From positions 1,054,001-1,118,000 of the forward strand of contig NZ_JBFEFG010000280.1 of the NCBI RefSeq assembly GCF_040718835.1: a DNA stretch of 64,000 bases. Direction: 5' to 3'. The position numbers and the translations under genes are program-made. The notes under the pieces were generated by a model. It did not search any database. It was not told the origin of the DNA and saw only the letters and a list, made by a program, of their open reading frames with translations. This document shows, piece by piece, positions 8,953 through 17,764 of this stretch (positions within the stretch are counted from its first letter, which is position 1; the number at the start of each line of letters is the position of its first letter). This DNA comes from Bremerella sp. JC817 (lineage in GTDB: Bacteria; Planctomycetota; Planctomycetia; Pirellulales; Pirellulaceae).

Positions 8953-10142
8953 TTAAAGGTCTTCTGTGTACTGCGATTAGCGAAGTAGCGAACGACGTCG
9001 AGACCGACGCCACCAATGTTCGCGATTCCCATGATCAGCGAGGTTTTGCCCGAGTATTCCAAAATCGTCTCGAAGATGTCCGGAGCGGCCATGTCTTCGG
9101 CGAACACAAGTTTCAGCGGATCGATCCCGGCTTCTGTCGCCGTTTTGGCGAAGATGTACGTTCCGGTTCCAATCAACACGTAGTAATCGGCTGGCGGCCA
9201 TTTGGTGACCGAGGTCCCCAACTGCTGCGAGCGGTCGGGGCGATCCTGGCGGCAGTTCACCACCAGCACCCGGCGTTCGACTTCCGGATAACGCTGGAGG
9301 GCCATCTTCCAGATGCGTTCGGTCGACTCTGGATCGTTCGCCGCAAAACCGTTGACGAAGTTGATCTGCCGTCCGAAGAAGTCCATCTCGTGAGCGGTCA
9401 TCGCGCCTGGGTCAGGCTTGGCGGCCCACATCCCGCGAAGTGCGACGGCCCGGTCGACACCCAGGTCGGCACACACCTTGAGCGCCAAAGCGACGTTCTC
9501 GGCATGTTCGACATACATGAAGCCAGCTAGGTCGAGCGGTGTGATCGCGTCGACATCTTCTTCCGTCACGGCGACCAGCTGGGTCGAGCGGTCTTTCGAG
9601 GCATGGGCGAACACGTCCAGGTGGTCGCGCTCGGCGGTGAACAGCTTGGTCTTTACCGGAACCATGCCGGCCAAGGCCCACGCCACGTCCTTTTCGGTCG
9701 GACCCATCACGTCCAAGTGGTCTTCGCGGGCATTGGTGATCACACCATGCGTCGCGCGAACCAGCTTCGATTCGCACAGCCACTGCAGGTTCGGCCGCAG
9801 CGCCATGCACTCGATCACGAGGGCTTCCGCTTCGAACTCGACCGCCATATCGACGATGCGAACCTGTTCGATGACGTTAGCCTTGGAAGGACGAAAGACC
9901 GGGTACTCGGTACCGTTGGGGACGATCATCCGCGGCAGGGTGCCGGTCGTCTTGCAACAGGTACGCATGCCCGATGCGCGCAGGCCGGCGGCAATCAGCC
10001 GGGCGACGCTCGATTTACCACGCGTTCCGTTGACATGGACGCGAATCGGAATCTTGGCGAGCCGTTGCCGATGTCGGTACAGCTCCCAAACCCCGTAACC
10101 GATCAACAGACCGGTAGTGATCAGCAAAACAATAGTTGCCAT
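8949..10142 (-). CDS. pgsB: Poly-gamma-glutamate synthase subunit PgsB/CapB
   Basis: The 397-residue protein starts with a single membrane segment and then has the Mur-ligase-like ATP-grasping loop VNGTRGKSSVARLI at about residue 38. Next come KTTGTLPR, the IECMALRP segment, and TNAREDHLDVMGPT, all typical of CapB. It activates the gamma carboxyl of the chain end with ATP and adds glutamate, working with PgsC at the membrane. It is the first gene of the coupled pgsB-pgsC-pgsW unit. The length matches Bacillus PgsB (393). No pgsA/capA homologue, normally needed for transport, is present in the window. Confidence 0.93.
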   Translation of the reverse strand: MATIVLLITTGLLIGYGVWELYRHRQRLAKIPIRVHVNGTRGKSSVARLIAAGLRASGMRTCCKTTGTLPRMIVPNGTEYPVFRPSKANVIEQVRIVDMAVEFEAEALVIECMALRPNLQWLCESKLVRATHGVITNAREDHLDVMGPTEKDVAWALAGMVPVKTKLFTAERDHLDVFAHASKDRSTQLVAVTEEDVDAITPLDLAGFMYVEHAENVALALKVCADLGVDRAVALRGMWAAKPDPGAMTAHEMDFFGRQINFVNGFAANDPESTERIWKMALQRYPEVERRVLVVNCRQDRPDRSQQLGTSVTKWPPADYYVLIGTGTYIFAKTATEAGIDPLKLVFAEDMAAPDIFETILEYSGKTSLIMGIANIGGVGLDVVRYFANRSTQKTFK

Positions 10143-10448
10143 GGGGCCTAGGCAATGGGGTGCCTAAGGGACCTCGGAGAATGTCGGATCGCGGCAAGGG
10201 TCATCCCGAGGACCGACCTGCCACTTAGCACTGGTGCGTGCTGGAAATCACCGCGAGAACGATCGACCCGTTCCGCCTGAAACGCGATTGATCCGGACCG
10301 CTTTGGGGGAGGTGAGAAGGCCTCTTAGAAACACGGTCAGGTGTCGATTTCGGAAGTATGTATCGTTTTTTCCCAGCGTCAACTGGAGGGAAAGCAGGGA
10401 AAACGAAAATTTCCGATAACGCGATTACCCGCAGCCTGACTTGGCACG
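10143..10448. other. Intergenic region, no gene seen
   Basis: About 300 bases between the pgsB start and the terminator of the VIT-VWA gene. The pgsB promoter should lie here. Short ORFs on both strands show no protein-like features. Confidence 0.45.
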
Positions 10449-10482
10449 AAAAAAGGCCGGCAGCATATGCTTGCTGCCGGCC
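10449..10482 (-). terminator. Rho-independent terminator of the VIT-VWA gene
   Basis: GGCCGGCAGCA (10455-10465) pairs with TGCTGCCGGCC (10472-10482). On the minus strand the stem is followed by a T-run, the complement of the A-run at 10449-10454. It lies about 60 nt past the stop. Confidence 0.85.
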
Positions 10483-10543
10483 CAGGATGGCTGCCTCGGC
10501 CATGGTGAATGATCGCTGGCCGACGCTATCGTCGGCTGCCAGC

Positions 10544-12925
10544 TTACTTGATCAGGTAGACCTTCCCGCGAAGCTTGACCAGCAACTGCTCGCCAGGACG
10601 CTGCTGCGAGAGCACCAGGTTCTCGTCCTTGGTGTTCTTGGCGACCAGCTCGAAGTAGGTCGGGCTGAACTGTTCGATCTCGACGACGGCGTCTTTCTTC
10701 TTTTCGACCGCCGCAGCCGCTTCTTCGTCGACCCAGGTCTTGTTGCGGTAGTACAGCGTGCGGTTGCCGATGTTCCGGACCGATTCGACCACCTTCAGCT
10801 CGTCGGTCTCGGTATCCTGCATCACCGGACCGGTCACGGCCGATGCAGCGTTGCCGATCCCGCGGCCAGGTCTGCTGCCTGACATGGCACCGAAGCCCCC
10901 CATCCCTTGACCGGCACTGTCGGCTGGGGCGTTCTTCGAGAAGGCAGGTGCCGGAGCGGTCGCTGCCGGGGCGTTTTGGGCGTTCTGATAACGCGACTTG
11001 AAGTCGCGCTGCGAGAAGGCGGATCGCCCGGTCGTCTCGGCCAGCTTCTCGGCCTCGACACGCGAACGTTCGAGACCCATCCCGCTACCACGTCGCGACA
11101 AGGCCAGCTCTTCGACCGACTGGTTCTCGTCCGCCAGGAAGCTGGTGTAAGGGGTCAGAATGCCATGCTCGGTCGACAATGTGACCAGTTCGGTCATCAG
11201 CTCGTCGTTCTGTCCGTGCAGGTCCATCTGGTCGATGATCTCGCCAATCCGGCGAACGGCCCACAGCTTCTCGACGAAGGCGTGCGACTGGTCGTGGCTC
11301 TCTTCGACAAACTTCGCCGGGAAGTCGAACTTCTCGGTCTTGCCGTTCACCTTGCCACTGATGGTGATCTTGGCGTTGCCCGCCTTCTTGTAGCGGCCAA
11401 CTTGCACCAACTGTTCTCCGTCGAACAAGTCGACGACCTGTTTCGGAAGCAGACGATTCACAAAGTTGTTGCCCCCATTTTCCAGGTCGAACTTGATCTT
11501 CACGTCGGTCATCACCGGGGCGTTGATCTTGCGGTACAGCCGGGCGACGTGCTCTTCCAGATCTTCATCTGGCCGGACGTATTGGCTTTGCCCTTTGATC
11601 TCGCGCGAGAGGCGATCCATCAGGCGGCTGTTCACGTCGTAGCCGACGCCGAAGTTGATCATCCGGGCATCGTGCTGGTTATGCTTCCGAGCGTTCTCGA
11701 CAATCTTCATCTCGTTCGTTTCGCCATGCGTCGGGCGACCATCGGAAAGGAACAAGATATAGCAAGGGCGATCGTCGTCTTGCACCATCTTCATCGCCGA
11801 GCTCAACGCACCGTCGATGTTGGTGCTGCCGCCGGCGTACAAGCCATCGACAAAGCCGATCGCTTCTTCGATGCTGCTGGCGTTCGCCTTTTGAAGTTCG
11901 GGACGGAAGCTTTCGACATCGCTGTCGTAGGCGACGATGTTGAACAGATCGTGCTCGTTCAAATGGTTCAGCACGTACTTGGCGGCTTCGCGGGCCTGGT
12001 CCATCTTGTCGCCACTCATGCTGCCAGAACGATCGACCACGAACAGCACCGTCTTCTTCGGTGGTTCTTCTTTCTCGTTACGGGGCGGCGGCGAAGCGAG
12101 CATCAGGAAGAAGCCTTCCTCGTCGTCGCTCGGACGATAACTGATTACGCTGGCCGAAAGCTTCTGATCGTTGCTTTCAAAGAAGAGACGGAAGTCGCTG
12201 GTCGGGATGAAGTGATCTTGCTCGAACGTGACGACTGCCCGCTGCTTGCCATTGCGTTGGATGTCGACTTCATGCGTGGGACTGTAGATGCTTTTCAGCC
12301 GGCTCGCACTTTCCAAAGCGAGGCGAACCTTGACCTTCTCGATCGGGCGATCGGTGTACTTGGCGGTCGATAGCGGGAACAGAAAATCGGTCAGCCGGCC
12401 ATCCTTCTTCAGCAACTGCGAATAGGTGATGTTGACCTCGCGACTGGCCCCGGCCGGAACCGGAAAGACGCTCGTTTGAAACATGCCGGTGCCGGTCCAT
12501 TCCAACAGTGCCGGATCTTTGTTGGTCCGCACGATCGACTCGTACACTTCGCGGGCCTTGTCTTTCGGCAGCAGCTTGGCAGGGAATTCCTTGCCATCGA
12601 CCATCAACGTCAGGCTGTCGATCGCTCCGTCGTAAGGTAACGGAAACAGAAACGAGACCTCCATCTGCCGGCTGCCGGTGTTGGTGAACTGCTGAGCGAC
12701 TTGCACCTGGGCGACCTGATCGGTGACCTTCGCGTTCACTTCCAGCTTGCTGATCTTGTACGACTGCGGAGGAGGCGTCGGCATCGGTCGCGGAATGGGA
12801 CGTGGCAGCGGAATCGGATGCGGGTGATGAATCACAATCACCCCTTGAGCCGATAAGGTGCCAGCCAACAGCAATACGCCGAGCGACGACAACAACGACC
12901 GGACGATCAAAGCAATGCGGGACAT
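10544..12925 (-). CDS. Secreted VIT and von Willebrand factor A domain protein
   Basis: The 793-residue protein starts with a signal peptide (LLSSLGVLLLAGTLSAQG), then a His/Pro-rich stretch. A VIT (vault/inter-alpha-trypsin) domain follows from about residue 50, with NPAL-like turns and REVNITYSQLL. The VWA domain has a complete MIDAS, with FVVDRSGSMSGDK, a downstream Thr (GGSTNIDGAL) and LFLSDGRPTHGE. A beta-rich region and an Ala/Gly-rich segment lead to a short C-terminal domain. I start it at ATG 12925 rather than the longest frame, because the extra 137 codons overlap the 3' end of the upstream gene's region and the signal peptide begins here. The VIT-VWA pairing resembles inter-alpha-trypsin inhibitor heavy chains. 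Metal-dependent protein binding is likely; the partner is unknown. Confidence 0.88.
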   Translation of the reverse strand: MSRIALIVRSLLSSLGVLLLAGTLSAQGVIVIHHPHPIPLPRPIPRPMPTPPPQSYKISKLEVNAKVTDQVAQVQVAQQFTNTGSRQMEVSFLFPLPYDGAIDSLTLMVDGKEFPAKLLPKDKAREVYESIVRTNKDPALLEWTGTGMFQTSVFPVPAGASREVNITYSQLLKKDGRLTDFLFPLSTAKYTDRPIEKVKVRLALESASRLKSIYSPTHEVDIQRNGKQRAVVTFEQDHFIPTSDFRLFFESNDQKLSASVISYRPSDDEEGFFLMLASPPPRNEKEEPPKKTVLFVVDRSGSMSGDKMDQAREAAKYVLNHLNEHDLFNIVAYDSDVESFRPELQKANASSIEEAIGFVDGLYAGGSTNIDGALSSAMKMVQDDDRPCYILFLSDGRPTHGETNEMKIVENARKHNQHDARMINFGVGYDVNSRLMDRLSREIKGQSQYVRPDEDLEEHVARLYRKINAPVMTDVKIKFDLENGGNNFVNRLLPKQVVDLFDGEQLVQVGRYKKAGNAKITISGKVNGKTEKFDFPAKFVEESHDQSHAFVEKLWAVRRIGEIIDQMDLHGQNDELMTELVTLSTEHGILTPYTSFLADENQSVEELALSRRGSGMGLERSRVEAEKLAETTGRSAFSQRDFKSRYQNAQNAPAATAPAPAFSKNAPADSAGQGMGGFGAMSGSRPGRGIGNAASAVTGPVMQDTETDELKVVESVRNIGNRTLYYRNKTWVDEEAAAAVEKKKDAVVEIEQFSPTYFELVAKNTKDENLVLSQQRPGEQLLVKLRGKVYLIK

Positions 12926-13121
12926 GGGGGAAAACTCCCAAAGCGGAGAGAAGGTTCGCGTTCGGTTCCTGGTCTGCCAGTAAAGACGAACCGGCTCGCG
13001 ATTAGGTTTCCGCCGCGGCAGAAAAATCTTACGCTCCGCCATGTTCAGCCGCAAAATGGCCTGGTGCAGCGAACATCGGAGCAGGGGGATCCGACGCAGG
13101 AAGTTGGCCTGACCGAGCGAC

Positions 13122-13871
13122 TTACGCCGCCTCGATCTTCGCGACGATCTTGGCCGGAGCCGGTTTGCCAACTTTGGCCTTGGAAACGGCAGGCTTCGAA
13201 ACGGCGGCTCGCTGCTTGGCGTACAGAATCGAGTTGCCTTCTTTCCCCACCACACCCAGGGCGCCTGTCTTGCGAAGGGTGTAGACCATCTTCTGGGCGA
13301 TCCAGCGAGGGCGAGCCAACTGCTGGGCCAGGTCACCGGTGTGGAACTGCCGCGGCAAGCCGGCGGGCAGCAGCTTCAGGAGATCGGCCGCCTTGCGAAA
13401 GCGATGCGACGAGACGATCTCGGTCAGCAGTTGATCTTCCACGACGAAATCGTTCTCGCGACGGCGTCGGCGTTTGCCATGCCCTGGGTAGCGAATCTCT
13501 TCGATCTCGATCAGCGGGATCTCGAGGGTCAGGTTCGGATGCGGAAACGCGTTGGTGAAGTGAACCAGTTCCTCGAAGACGTGATACAGGTCGCAGCGCT
13601 TCGGGCTATAGCGAGCCGAAACGATCTCGCCCCCTTTCTTGTCACGCTTCACGACCTTCTTCCGAGCGACGATCGGTTTGATGACCCGGACCCGGTGCTC
13701 GTCGCACAGTTCGCGGATCTTGTCGCGAATGGCAGCCAGGCCCGACCACTGCACTTCGATCAACTGACCCCGAGCAACGGCGTCGATGATGTACCGACCC
13801 AGACGGACCTCGGTCTCGGCTTTCTTGCCGGCGTAGTGTTCTTTCAGGGCTTTGTGCAGGGAGGTTTCCAT
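13122..13871 (-). CDS. Conserved unknown protein with PD-(D/E)XK-like motif
   Basis: The 249-residue protein begins METSLHKALKEHYAG and soon shows RLGRYIIDAVARGQLIEVQ, then LAAIRDKIREL and VIKPIVARK. The order of an early acidic residue, D, then E-V-Q on the next strand resembles the core of PD-(D/E)XK nucleases, with Gln in place of Lys. The middle has SPKRCDLYHVFEELVHF and a basic GKRRRRRE patch. The last third looks like a winged helix (residues about 165-225), followed by an Ala/Lys/Pro tail. I recall similar METSLH proteins in planctomycetes, without assigned function. ATG 13871 is chosen because the longer frame adds 56 unlike codons. DNA binding or cleavage is an inference only. Confidence 0.65.
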   Translation of the reverse strand: METSLHKALKEHYAGKKAETEVRLGRYIIDAVARGQLIEVQWSGLAAIRDKIRELCDEHRVRVIKPIVARKKVVKRDKKGGEIVSARYSPKRCDLYHVFEELVHFTNAFPHPNLTLEIPLIEIEEIRYPGHGKRRRRRENDFVVEDQLLTEIVSSHRFRKAADLLKLLPAGLPRQFHTGDLAQQLARPRWIAQKMVYTLRKTGALGVVGKEGNSILYAKQRAAVSKPAVSKAKVGKPAPAKIVAKIEAA

Positions 13872-14466
13872 CCGGCAAGCTGCAGGGGCTGGAGAAACGG
13901 CGAATGCGAAACAACGCTTGTAGGCAATTTCGGCATCCACCGATAGCCATATCCAGCCGAATCGAACCAAACCCCACCCCGCGACTCTTCGTTCCGGCGA
14001 CTTCCTGCCTCCCAGGCTCTTTCGCCAGCTCTCCCCCAAAGGGGCCCCCTTGGGGCTTTTTGTTCTTCTTGAGTTTTGGTTCTTCTTGTTCTTCTTTTTC
14101 TTCTTCTATATGGCTCAACGCGTGCGCACCCCGTGGCTCAAGTGGTGGCTCACACCGTGGCTCAATGTCTGGCTCAAGGCGTGGCTCAAGCTGCGGCTCA
14201 ATTCGTGACGAAGAGGAACCCTCTCTTGCGCGGGATGCGCAGGGGATCGCTGCCTGCTTGGGAACTGGAATTTGCGAGCTAGCTAATGCTCGTTGGGTAC
14301 TTTCCTGGATGCACTGATCCCCCCAGCTTTTGGTGTCGGGTACCCGCAAAGTGACCCTGGATTGCTAGGAATTCGGCCGCGAGAAAGTCGTTGATATCCC
14401 AGAGTTTCAACGAACGTACCACCCAAAATATCCAGTGGACGTCTAGCAGTTTTGGGCAATGCTCTG
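13872..14466. other. Intergenic region with pyrimidine tract and minisatellite
   Basis: This 595-base stretch between two divergent genes has no convincing gene. It holds a perfect-looking GC palindrome near 14033-14055 followed by T5, a TTCTTC-rich pyrimidine tract at about 14058-14108, and a 12-nt tandem repeat. ORFs across it encode only simple repeats. Confidence 0.5.
14108..14203. repeat. 12-nt tandem repeat with core GTGGCTCAA
   Basis: GGCTCA occurs at 14112, 14135, 14147, 14159, 14171, 14183 and 14195. The last six are exactly 12 nt apart and the first is 23 nt before them. The units are degenerate outside the core. It directly follows the pyrimidine tract. Confidence 0.8.
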
Positions 14467-15366
14467 ATGGTATTGAGACAGCATCTGGCCGCGCTGGCGG
14501 TCTTTATATCGGCGGCGATTCTCGTCAACGTGGCAGGCGCTCAGCAAGCTGGGCCAGGGCCATCGTTCCCGGCGATTCCGTTGCTGGCGGAAGAAGACCA
14601 GCCCGACGTAAACGACGATCGCCCCTTCGCCACTGACGAAGACGATGACTTCGCCGACGACGACCAGGACGATCGGGACGACATGATCCCGCAGATCGTT
14701 CAGGAAGTCTTCTTGGGGACGAGTATCTATCCGCAAGAGAAGGGGGAACTGCAGTTCGACAGCGGTTACTTCCAAGGGAACGAGTGGCTGAACGACGCCC
14801 AGGTTCCTTTCGAGATCGAATATGGCATCACCGATCGCTTCCAGGTCTCGTTCGAGTGCCCGCTCGACGTGGCATCGCCGGAAGACGAATTCGAGCGCGG
14901 CGTGAACGCGATCGAGATGGGGGTCTACTACAACTTCTACAACAACCCGCACATTCGCCGCGCGTTTGGTGTTGGTTACGACATTGAAGTCGCAACCGAA
15001 CTGGATGACGAAGGGAACCGTCTGTGGGTGCATTCGCCCTACGTGGTCGGTTATCAAGAGTTCGGCCCGGTCGCGCTGAATGTGACAGGACGTTTGGAAG
15101 TGGGGAATACGCAGGAAGAAACCGAAGTGGCCGGCAACGTCGCCTTCTCGGCCTTCACCGAGATGGGCAACTGGGTGCCGATGCTGGAACTGGGACTGCA
15201 GTGGGAAGAAGAAAAGAAACCAATCGTGCTGGCTCCAGGTTTGTTCTGGAAGCCCAGCCGCGGCATGCAACTAGGAGCTTCACTACCAATTGGCCTGAAC
15301 GACGACGCCCCTCATATCGGAGTCTTCGCGCTGATGGTGCTGGAGTTTGGGGGAAACGATGACTAA
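14467..15366 (+). CDS. Exported beta-barrel-like protein of unknown function
   Basis: The product (about 299 residues from ATG 14467) has a signal peptide ending near VAGAQQ, then a very acidic Asp-rich linker (DDDFADDDQDDRDD). The rest is a region of alternating strands, such as GELQFDSGYF, YGITDRFQVSFECPL and GVYYNFYNNP. The last part contains MLELGLQW and the C-terminal FALMVLEFG. This pattern is that of the outer-membrane transporter/MetA-like barrel group common in planctomycetes. A TTG 15 nt upstream could also serve as start. It overlaps the following GGDEF-EAL gene by 8 nt, so the two form an operon; a sensory link is possible but unproven. Confidence 0.6.
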   Translation: MVLRQHLAALAVFISAAILVNVAGAQQAGPGPSFPAIPLLAEEDQPDVNDDRPFATDEDDDFADDDQDDRDDMIPQIVQEVFLGTSIYPQEKGELQFDSGYFQGNEWLNDAQVPFEIEYGITDRFQVSFECPLDVASPEDEFERGVNAIEMGVYYNFYNNPHIRRAFGVGYDIEVATELDDEGNRLWVHSPYVVGYQEFGPVALNVTGRLEVGNTQEETEVAGNVAFSAFTEMGNWVPMLELGLQWEEEKKPIVLAPGLFWKPSRGMQLGASLPIGLNDDAPHIGVFALMVLEFGGNDD

Positions 15367-17122
15367 CGATCCAGTGCCTGCGGAAAACCTGTTCCACCAG
15401 GCCATTCAAGACACGGCTGCCGGCGAAAGTTTCCGACGCAAGATGTGGACCGACCTGATCGTGCTGTCGCTTGTGGGCGTGTTCGTGCTGGGCGTGTGTA
15501 TCTGGTTCGATGTCTTTGAAGCCGTGGCTGAGCTAAGCAGGGCCCACGACAACTGGGAAGTTGATGAGATCGTCATCGCGATGAATGTCTTCGCGATGGT
15601 CGGCTTCATCTTCTTCATTCGCCGTTACCGCGAATCGCTGAAACTGCTGAAAGAACGCAACCAGATGTTGTCCGACTTGATCTATGCCCAGAAGACGATC
15701 GAGCTCGACAAAATCAACCTCCGCAACGCGGCCCTCAGCGACTTTTTGACCGGCTTGCCGAACCGGGCCTGGCTGTTGGAATATCTCGAGCGTTACGCGC
15801 TCAGCAGCCATTCGACTATTCTGGTCTTCTACGATATTGACGGGTTCAAGCAGGCCAATGACCTGCACGGCCATAATGTGGGCGACGAACTGCTCCGCGA
15901 GATCGGGCGACGCTCGTTGGAAGTGTTCGGCTTGCCAGGCGGCTTGCCCACGCTGGAATCGACCCGCGCGGTCGCGCGGCTGGGCGGCGACGAGTTCGTG
16001 GCCGTGATCCGCGACATCGACGACATCGAAAAGATCCGTTCGCTGGTCAGCCAGTTGGAAACGGCCCTCAGTCTGCCGTATTACCTGCAAGGTGCCAACA
16101 TTTCGGCAACCGCCAGCATTGGCGTGGTGCTGCAAGGCGATCTGTCGGAAGGAACCGAGAAGCTGCTCGCCGACGCCGATGCCGCCATGTACCAGGCCAA
16201 GTCGGAAGGGCGTGGCCGCACGAAATACTTCGAGCCAACCATGCGCGAACGCCTGACCCGACGCGCACGCTTGAGTGCAGACCTTCGCGACGCGATCCGT
16301 TTCAACCAACTGCATGTCTTCTATCACCCGATCTTGTCGCTCAACACCGGGCGACTGGAAGGTGCCGAAGCGCTGCTCCGCTGGACTCATCCGATCATGG
16401 GCCCGATCAGCCCGGCCGAGTTCGTTCCGATCGCGGAAGACACCGAACTGATCTTCGACCTGGGAACGTGGGTGCTGCAGGAATCGTTGCACCAGATGGC
16501 TTCGTGGATCAAAGACCATCCTCACACCGCACCAGAACTGATCAGCGTGAATGTGTCGCGTAAGCAGTTCTCTGATCCGCATATGATCGAGAAGTTCCGC
16601 ACGATCATCGAATCGTCCGACGTTCCCACCGAACGGATTCAACTGGAAATCACTGAGGACTTGGGCGACAAAGACATGGAGCTGGTCATCGATCGGATGC
16701 ACCGGTTGAAGCAGATGGGGGTGAAGATCGCCATCGACGACTTCGGCACCGGCACGTCGACCTTCGCCGCGATCGAAAGCTTTCCGATCGACACGATCAA
16801 GCTCGACATGTCGCTGGTCTCGCGCATCGTGAACTCGTTCGACCGTGCCGCCATCGTCCACTCGCTGGCGATCCTGGTCCGCAACTTGAACGTGAAGATG
16901 GTGGCCGAAGGGGTCGAAGTGCCCCAGCAGATTTCCGTGCTGCAAGAGCTCGGCTGCCACTCGGCCCAGGGCTACTACTTCTCGAAACCACTCTCGGCCG
17001 CAGACTTCGAAGCCCAATTCGAACTGTTCACCAGCAGCTCCTTCACCGTCGAAGGCTACCTCAGCTTCCCCAGCCCCTGGAAAGAACGCCTGGCCGCCTT
17101 CAAAGAACTGAACGGGGTCTAA
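15359..17122 (+). CDS. Membrane-bound GGDEF-EAL cyclic-di-GMP protein
   Basis: The 587-residue protein has two N-terminal membrane helices (about residues 27-50 and 69-86) and a short coiled coil. A GGDEF domain follows, with FYDIDGFKQAND and an intact GGDEF near residue 208. The EAL domain has GAEALLRW near 335, NVSRKQF, ITED, IDDFGTG, IKLDMS and AEGVE, all residues needed for phosphodiesterase activity. So it could both make and degrade cyclic-di-GMP; which dominates cannot be told. The canonical RxxD inhibitory site is absent before GGDEF (RAVA there). ATG 15359 is preceded by GGGGGAAACG and overlaps the upstream stop by 8 nt. Confidence 0.92.
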   Translation: MTNDPVPAENLFHQAIQDTAAGESFRRKMWTDLIVLSLVGVFVLGVCIWFDVFEAVAELSRAHDNWEVDEIVIAMNVFAMVGFIFFIRRYRESLKLLKERNQMLSDLIYAQKTIELDKINLRNAALSDFLTGLPNRAWLLEYLERYALSSHSTILVFYDIDGFKQANDLHGHNVGDELLREIGRRSLEVFGLPGGLPTLESTRAVARLGGDEFVAVIRDIDDIEKIRSLVSQLETALSLPYYLQGANISATASIGVVLQGDLSEGTEKLLADADAAMYQAKSEGRGRTKYFEPTMRERLTRRARLSADLRDAIRFNQLHVFYHPILSLNTGRLEGAEALLRWTHPIMGPISPAEFVPIAEDTELIFDLGTWVLQESLHQMASWIKDHPHTAPELISVNVSRKQFSDPHMIEKFRTIIESSDVPTERIQLEITEDLGDKDMELVIDRMHRLKQMGVKIAIDDFGTGTSTFAAIESFPIDTIKLDMSLVSRIVNSFDRAAIVHSLAILVRNLNVKMVAEGVEVPQQISVLQELGCHSAQGYYFSKPLSAADFEAQFELFTSSSFTVEGYLSFPSPWKERLAAFKELNGV

Positions 17123-17130
17123 ACGAAAAG

Positions 17131-17160
17131 TGCCCGCGGACCAAACGTCGCGGGCATCTT
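17131..17160 (+). terminator. Probable terminator after the GGDEF-EAL gene
   Basis: TGCCCGCG (17131-17138) pairs with CGCGGGCA (17149-17156), 8 nt past the stop codon. Only TCTT follows, so it is weak as a rho-independent terminator. Confidence 0.5.
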
Positions 17161-17764
17161 CGCAGGCGACTCTCATGCCACGAGATGGCATGAGGTTCGA
17201 TCGTGATCGGTGATTAACGTTCCGGCTTGGCCGCTACTGTAGCGTCGGCTTACGCGAGCCATCATCTGGCCTGTTTCCAGGTCTTCTTACTGCTCGACGA
17301 CATCGCAACCATCCAGCATCGGCCCATGCTCGAGTTGACCGCGCCAGACCGTTATCGCGATCCTCGCCAATGCTGGCCTGATTCTCTTCGTTGATCGCTG
17401 GAGCGAGTCGCTTTCGGCATCGCGGTGCTGGGGCGGAGCGGTCACACCCCAGCCTATCTGGCTAGTTAATGCGGGGGCTGGCGGTTACCTCGTAGTGGCT
17501 GTTTGTTGGGGTGTTACTGAGAATTTTTGCGAAAATGACAGTCATTTTTACATGCCGCTAAGGTCGCAAAGGGGGGTGTTTGTGGGATCCAGTATCCCGC
17601 AATGGGCCATTAATGGCGATCCAAGTATGAATATACGCCATTGGTGGGATGTCAAAAAACAATCAAATAGAGAATTATTACGTCCCTGGTCGGTGTCTCG
17701 GCGCAAATTCGTACCTCTGCCGGTCAGTTCATACTTCCTTTTCTTCTCGTGCTGGAGAGTTCTC
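17161..17764. other. Long leader/intergenic region, no gene seen
   Basis: About 600 bases precede the next DUF1559 gene. The longest frame through 17495-17764 only extends that gene upstream and lacks protein character. The DNA from about 17520 is AT-rich and probably contains the promoter and 5' leader. Confidence 0.5.

Noticed and set aside
12926..13336. N-terminal extension of the VIT-VWA protein
   Set aside because: A signal peptide begins at 12925, and the extension overlaps the 3' end of the neighbouring gene in another frame.
14108..14203. Possible CRISPR array
   Set aside because: The repeat unit is only 12 nt with no spacers and no cas genes nearby.
14076..14282. Plus-strand ORF with a V-A-Q tetrapeptide repeat
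   Set aside because: Its content is only the translated 12-nt repeat and there is no ribosome site.
13642..14349. Long minus-strand ORF crossing the minisatellite with an L-E-P-R-like repeat
   Set aside because: It runs in another frame through most of the METSLH-type gene and is otherwise low-complexity; the repeat alone explains the open frame.
15533..17191. 552-codon minus-strand ORF opposite the GGDEF-EAL gene
   Set aside because: It is an antisense shadow of a gene with complete catalytic motifs.
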